DNA of 56,286 bases from CBDUQI01 sp965369325. GTDB taxonomy: Bacteria > Pseudomonadota > Gammaproteobacteria > Steroidobacterales > JBCBZW01. Under the pieces are notes generated by a model. It saw only the letters and a program-made list of their open reading frames with translations, ran no database searches and had not been told where the DNA came from. The stretch lies in the NCBI GenBank assembly GCA_965369325.1, contig CBDUQI010000009.1:1-56286 (forward strand), written 5' to 3'. The translations under genes were made by a program, and so were the position numbers. Positions within the stretch are counted from its first letter, which is position 1, and the number at the start of each line of letters is the position of its first letter. Below, one piece after another: positions 53,031-56,286 of the stretch.

Positions 53031-54425
53031 GTGGGCTCGAAGGTAGATTCCGCTGGCAGAACCGGTTGGAAAGGCCCGCTCATTGGGTGCGTGGTCGCAA
53101 TCGCGTTTACTCACGTTGGTTTGCTTGCCGCTCCCCCAGACAGCGATGCCAGCCTGAATTTGCCAGACGTGGCCGACGGGCACTTCGAAGGCCCGTCAGC
53201 GGACGATGACGGCGACGGGGTACTGAACGCTCAAGACAACTGCACGGTGGCGCAGAACCCCGGTCAGCGCGATACCGACGGCGATGGTCTCGGCAATGTC
53301 TGCGACGGCGATCTGAACAACGATTGCCGCACGGATTTCCTCGACCTCGAGCCCTTGAAGAATGCCTTCTTCAGCGCCGAGCCTAACGCCGATCTTAATG
53401 GCGATGGCATCGTCAACTTTGTCGACCTGGCTCGCTTCAAAGCGATGCTGTTTGGCCTGCCCGGTCCGAGCGGTGTCGCCAACCTCTGCGCCGTCGGCCC
53501 GCTTGCCTTCATCACCAGTTCGGCCGACGGGGTGGTGGACGTTATCGATACTGATACCAACCGCGTCGTTCAGGCGATCAGTGTCGGGCAGCAACCCATC
53601 GGGGTGGCGATCGATCCGGTCAGCGGCAAGGTCTATGTGCCCAACTTCCTGAGTGGTACGGTTTCGGTTCTAGAGCATGGCACCGAAGGCTACACGGTCG
53701 AGGAGGTTTTGGTCGGCCTGGGTTGTATTACTGCGGCTGCGCATCCCTCCGCGGGCCGCGTTTATGTCTCCAACCACCAGCGCGATACGGTGTCGGTGAT
53801 CGACACCGACACCGATACACTGGTAAGCGTTATACCCGTGCAGAACCTGCCCAAGGGCATTGCCGTGCATCCTTCCGGGCGTGAAGTCTATGTCGTCGGT
53901 ACCGAGCCGGGCGTCGTGAATGTGATCGATACCGCGACACTCCAGGTGCTCGAGGTCATCGATGGCGGAGTTTCGCTGGTCGGCATCGCCATCCCTGACG
54001 ATGGCGAAGCCGTCTACGTAGGGCGCCACAGCAGCGACGAGCTGCTCGTCATCGATCCCGCCAGCAAACAGATCGTCGATACCATTGCGGTCGGCCGCGA
54101 TCCGGTCGGGATTGCAGCCAACCCGGTTGTTGCGGAGCTCTACGTGGCCAACCAGGGCGACAATACCGTGACTGTCGTCAGCCGCCGGACCCACCAGCCC
54201 GTCGCGAGCATCCCGGTCGGGCGGGATCCGCGAGGCGTATCGGTAACACCGGACGGCGGGCGGGTGTACGTGGCCAATTTTGCCGACGGCACCGTATCGG
54301 TGATCGACACTCAGCAGCGTACCGTCGTGGCAACCATCGCGGTCGGGCAGGGCCCCCGCGCTATCGGTCGTTTCATCAGCGCCGGCTCGCGCGCCGAGCG
54401 CAGGCGTCTTGGTGGCGAACAATGA
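53031..54425 (+). CDS. exported YVTN beta-propeller with dockerin-like module
   Basis: A 464-aa protein starting GTG at 53031 (GGAG upstream). Signal helix at 17-40 (LIGCVVAIAFTHVGLLA). Residues 45-150 are the TSP3/dockerin-like module: DDDGDGVLNAQDNCT, DTDGDGLGNVCDGDLNND and two F-hand loops (DLNGDGIVNFVDLARFKAML). Residues 155-450 are seven YVTN-type blades, each like NRVVQAISVGQQPIGVAI, KVYVPNFLSGTVSVL. Extracellular or surface-bound. It lies between two copies of a decayed antitoxin sequence, so this segment may have been duplicated or inserted. Confidence 0.85.
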   Translation: MGSKVDSAGRTGWKGPLIGCVVAIAFTHVGLLAAPPDSDASLNLPDVADGHFEGPSADDDGDGVLNAQDNCTVAQNPGQRDTDGDGLGNVCDGDLNNDCRTDFLDLEPLKNAFFSAEPNADLNGDGIVNFVDLARFKAMLFGLPGPSGVANLCAVGPLAFITSSADGVVDVIDTDTNRVVQAISVGQQPIGVAIDPVSGKVYVPNFLSGTVSVLEHGTEGYTVEEVLVGLGCITAAAHPSAGRVYVSNHQRDTVSVIDTDTDTLVSVIPVQNLPKGIAVHPSGREVYVVGTEPGVVNVIDTATLQVLEVIDGGVSLVGIAIPDDGEAVYVGRHSSDELLVIDPASKQIVDTIAVGRDPVGIAANPVVAELYVANQGDNTVTVVSRRTHQPVASIPVGRDPRGVSVTPDGGRVYVANFADGTVSVIDTQQRTVVATIAVGQGPRAIGRFISAGSRAERRRLGGEQ

Positions 54426-54665
54426 ACGTGAGCGTTGGTAGGCGTCTTCATCCAGCAATTCTGCGGCCAGGAGATCCGCGAAGTTATCGCCGTAGGTGAT
54501 TGCAAGGTCTGCTTCTATTGCGGTAATTTGCTGATCGAGCATGGCCAGCAGAACCAAATCATCGATCTCTTGCTTCTTCTGTTTGGCTTGGAGGACGGCG
54601 CTGTCATGGCGGCCGCTTTGGTTGACGACGAGGCCACCGATCGCGCTATCGTCGCTGCCTTCCAT
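54426..54665 (-). pseudogene. unidentified truncated coding remnant
   Basis: The minus-strand frame reads MEGSDDSAIGGLVVNQSG and later EIDDLVLLAMLDQQITAIEA, then GDNFADLLAAELLDEDAYQR. It stays open upstream to about 54746 (TLERLRDEYYIKTK). This is acidic, helical and protein-like, but then runs into the antisense of the propeller gene. There is no clear start or end. I do not recognise the family. Confidence 0.4.
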
Positions 54666-54742
54666 CTTGGTTTTGATGTAGTACTCGTCGCGCAGCCGCT
54701 CAAGCGTCCCGCCGGTGACGTGAACTCTGGCTTGACCGAAAG

Positions 54743-55056
54743 CTAGCGTGCACTCACATGCAGGTCGATCCCCTCGTGCTGACGCAAAGAGGCGATGAGG
54801 CTAGAAATGTTACCGAGGCTCGGATTGCCGCCTTCGCTGAGCATGCGCATCAAGCTCTGTGGTTTCTTGTCCAGCGATTGGGCAAGCTCCTTAAAGCCAA
54901 TGGTGGCATGACGTCGTCACGGATGAGCGCCTAGGCGGCATGCGGCTCGTCATTGAGAAGGCACTCTGCCGCTTGTGTCAGCAAGCCAACCCGAAACTCC
55001 GTGTCGCGCTGCGCCCGTTCCTTGATGGTCTCTTTAAAATTTCGTGTCAGTGCCAT
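54743..55056 (-). pseudogene. decayed HTH antitoxin (addiction module type)
   Basis: From ATG at 55056 the frame reads MALTRNFKETIKERAQRDT... to HAA, then TAG (54931-54933), ALIRDDV, and a one-base loss near 54907-54912. After that a second frame continues GFKELAQSLDKKPQSLMRML, GNPSLGNISSLIASLRQ and ends at 54743. This is the full plan of the roughly 100-aa HTH antitoxins found behind RelE/HigB-like toxins, broken by one stop and one frameshift. Confidence 0.7.
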
Positions 55057-55250
55057 AGCACTACCTTTCCTTTTTCGGTGCTTGTACGCCTTCCAGTGAT
55101 CCTGAGCAATCGCAATATCGCGGCTTTGAAGCTGCGTTGTTGATCAGCTGCAGCTACGCTTCCTTCAGCCCTTTCAAGCAAGTTGATGTCAAGCGCGTGC
55201 ATTTTTAGCCTGGTCGCCAATTGGTCACCGACACCTTTTATCAAAGTCAA
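55057..55250 (-). pseudogene. decayed RelE/HigB-like toxin 3' part
   Basis: Just upstream of the antitoxin relic one frame ends in TTQLQSRDIAIAQDHWKAYK, like the TQxxDIxxAKxxWxxYK end of HigB-type toxins. An adjacent frame gives IKGVGDQLATRLKMHALDIN, like the strand region before it. A frameshift separates them and the 5' part is missing. The order toxin then antitoxin is the usual one. Confidence 0.5.
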
Positions 55251-55406
55251 ATGCGCCTATGTGCACAATGCGGCGGGGGACGTAATTGACGACGCAGGTG
55301 GAAGCGATACTGATTTCTTCTTGATGTCTGTGTCGATGAGTTTTTAGGCAACACCTGTCCACGAACGTGATACGAGTGTTGTCCATACAATCTACGAACT
55401 ATAGAG

Positions 55407-56019
55407 GTGAACATGAAAATAGTTGTCATCGGGGCGTCCGGAAAAATCGGGCGCGAAATTTGTAATGCGTTGGAGCACGACCATGAGCTCGTACGCGTCG
55501 GCGCGACGAGCGGTGATATTCAATGCGATTACACCAGCGAGGAATCCGTTCGAGAGATGTTCAAAAACGGTCGGAACCTACGATGCTTTGATTGCCGCAA
55601 CCGGCAGAGACAGTGTATTTAAAAAGTTCGAAGACCTGACAGAGGCGGACTATCAGTATGGCTTTGAACGCAAGTTCCTGGCCCAGATCCGCCTTCTCTC
55701 GCTCGGACAGGCAACCATTCGATCGGGCGGCTCGTTCACGTTTACCAGCGGCTTCTTAACGCACTATCCGAATCCAGCCAGCATCGCAACCGGCCCTTTT
55801 AATGCGGCTATTGATACGTTCGTGTCAAACGTTAGCTCAATGCTACCTAATGACATTCGCATCAACGTCGTCAGCCCTGCACCAATCGTCGAACCCGGTG
55901 CGGACGGCCTGGGCTTCATCACGGCGGCCCAATGCGCCGAATATTATGTGAAGGCAGTTGAGGGCTCCGACACGGGTCAAGTGCTATGCGCTTGGGGTGG
56001 GCTAACAATTCCTGGGTAA
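55407..56019 (+). pseudogene. short-chain dehydrogenase with one-base frameshift
   Basis: The first 52 codons (MNMKIVVIGASGKIGREICN...SVREMF) and the part from about 55560 to 56019 (TYDALIAATGRDSVFKKFED and onward, with SFTFTSGF, PFNAAIDTFV, DIRINVVSPAPI) together make one ~200-aa SDR with an NADP motif GASGKIG. They lie in different frames. AAAAA at 55563-55567 with one A removed restores the reading MFKTVGTYDALIAATG. It is either a recent mutation, a sequencing slip or a phase-variable tract. Confidence 0.75.
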
Positions 56020-56144
56020 CGAGTGTATAGAGCTAAGCGCTTGCAAGTAATGCTAGGTAAATTACCGAATCGAACCAGTAGCGGAACCCGACTATACCCC
56101 GACAATTGGTCATTCGAGCAGCTGATTTTGAGGGTGAGGCGGGT

Positions 56145-56183
56145 CTTGCCGTTCACCGAAAGCAAACTCTCACGAACGGCAAG
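56145..56183. repeat. 10-bp inverted repeat
   Basis: CTTGCCGTTC (56145-56154) and GAACGGCAAG (56174-56183) are perfectly complementary with a 19-base loop. It lies past the SDR pseudogene, in the last 250 bases of the window, which hold no clear gene. It could be a terminator without a T tract, or the end of a mobile element. Confidence 0.45.
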
Positions 56184-56286
56184 CCCTGTGACTTCCGCAG
56201 ACCGCCGATTTCACGGACTTCCGCTTTGGGTCCAGACTGTGTGATAACCCAGCTTTTCAGTGAAAACAAGTCTCTCATGGTTCCAA

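Noticed and set aside
53670..54425. Long minus-strand frame across the propeller gene
   Set aside because: It mirrors repeated codons of the YVTN gene; only the part beyond 54426 looks protein-like.
56020..56286. Possible mobile-element end near the right edge
   Set aside because: The inverted repeat and the phrase TTCCGCTTTGGGTCC look familiar from repeated intergenic sequences, but no transposase frame or target duplication can be seen.

Overview
The window looks like chromosome of an aerobic, probably marine, Gram-negative gammaproteobacterium. The grounds are two TonB-dependent receptors, a Tat-exported sulfatase, a VPLPA-type C-terminal sorting signal, a Bor-type lipoprotein, a Na+/solute symporter, and three secreted proteins with thrombospondin-3/dockerin-like calcium loops. 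No rRNA, tRNA, CRISPR array or intact transposase gene was seen. A Woeseiales/OM60-like source is only a guess.

Layout. 0-3.6 kb: a TIR-domain gene cut by the left edge, an exported ankyrin-repeat protein, the relic of a HExxH metalloprotease, and a divergent HxlR regulator/membrane protein pair with palindromes between them. 3.6-10.5 kb: a secreted dockerin-like protein, an SDR, a TonB receptor whose upstream region carries two identical ATTGTATACAA palindromes, a VPLPA-CTERM protein and a fatty-acid-hydroxylase/sterol-desaturase-like membrane enzyme. 10.5-17.6 kb: a two-gene operon for giant proteins (1254 and 1075 aa) with no recognised function. 17.7-26.6 kb: an FG-GAP surface protein, a PadR regulator with a lipoprotein aspartyl protease/PDZ, a GNAT, an APH-like kinase, an MFS carrier, an orphan histidine kinase, and a MarR-like/crotonase operon.

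26.6-47.1 kb is the most interesting part: a catabolic island. It holds four SnoaL/NTF2-like proteins (three with two domains), an RraA-like aldolase, a Na+/solute symporter, an SDR, a LacI regulator, a MetE-like zinc protein, an HpaI-type aldolase, an amidohydrolase, a bicupin, a HisD-family dehydrogenase, a lipoprotein hydrolase, an arylsulfatase and a TonB receptor. Seven copies of one motif (consensus TTGCATTCGAAGTACATT) lie at the start of almost every transcription unit of this island and were not noticed elsewhere. They probably form a LacI-type regulon. The sequence suggests outer-membrane uptake, periplasmic desulfation/hydrolysis, Na+-coupled import, dehydrogenation, NTF2-fold chemistry and retro-aldol cleavage of an unidentified, possibly sulfated, substrate.

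47.2-52.7 kb: exported PQQ-type sugar dehydrogenase, exported MetX-like hydrolase, PD40 propeller, GNAT, and a DUF2235 hydrolase coupled to a Bor-like lipoprotein. 52.7-56.3 kb: a degraded region. A YVTN-propeller/dockerin-like gene lies between two copies of a decayed antitoxin sequence, next to a decayed toxin, and an SDR gene is broken by one extra A in a homopolymer.
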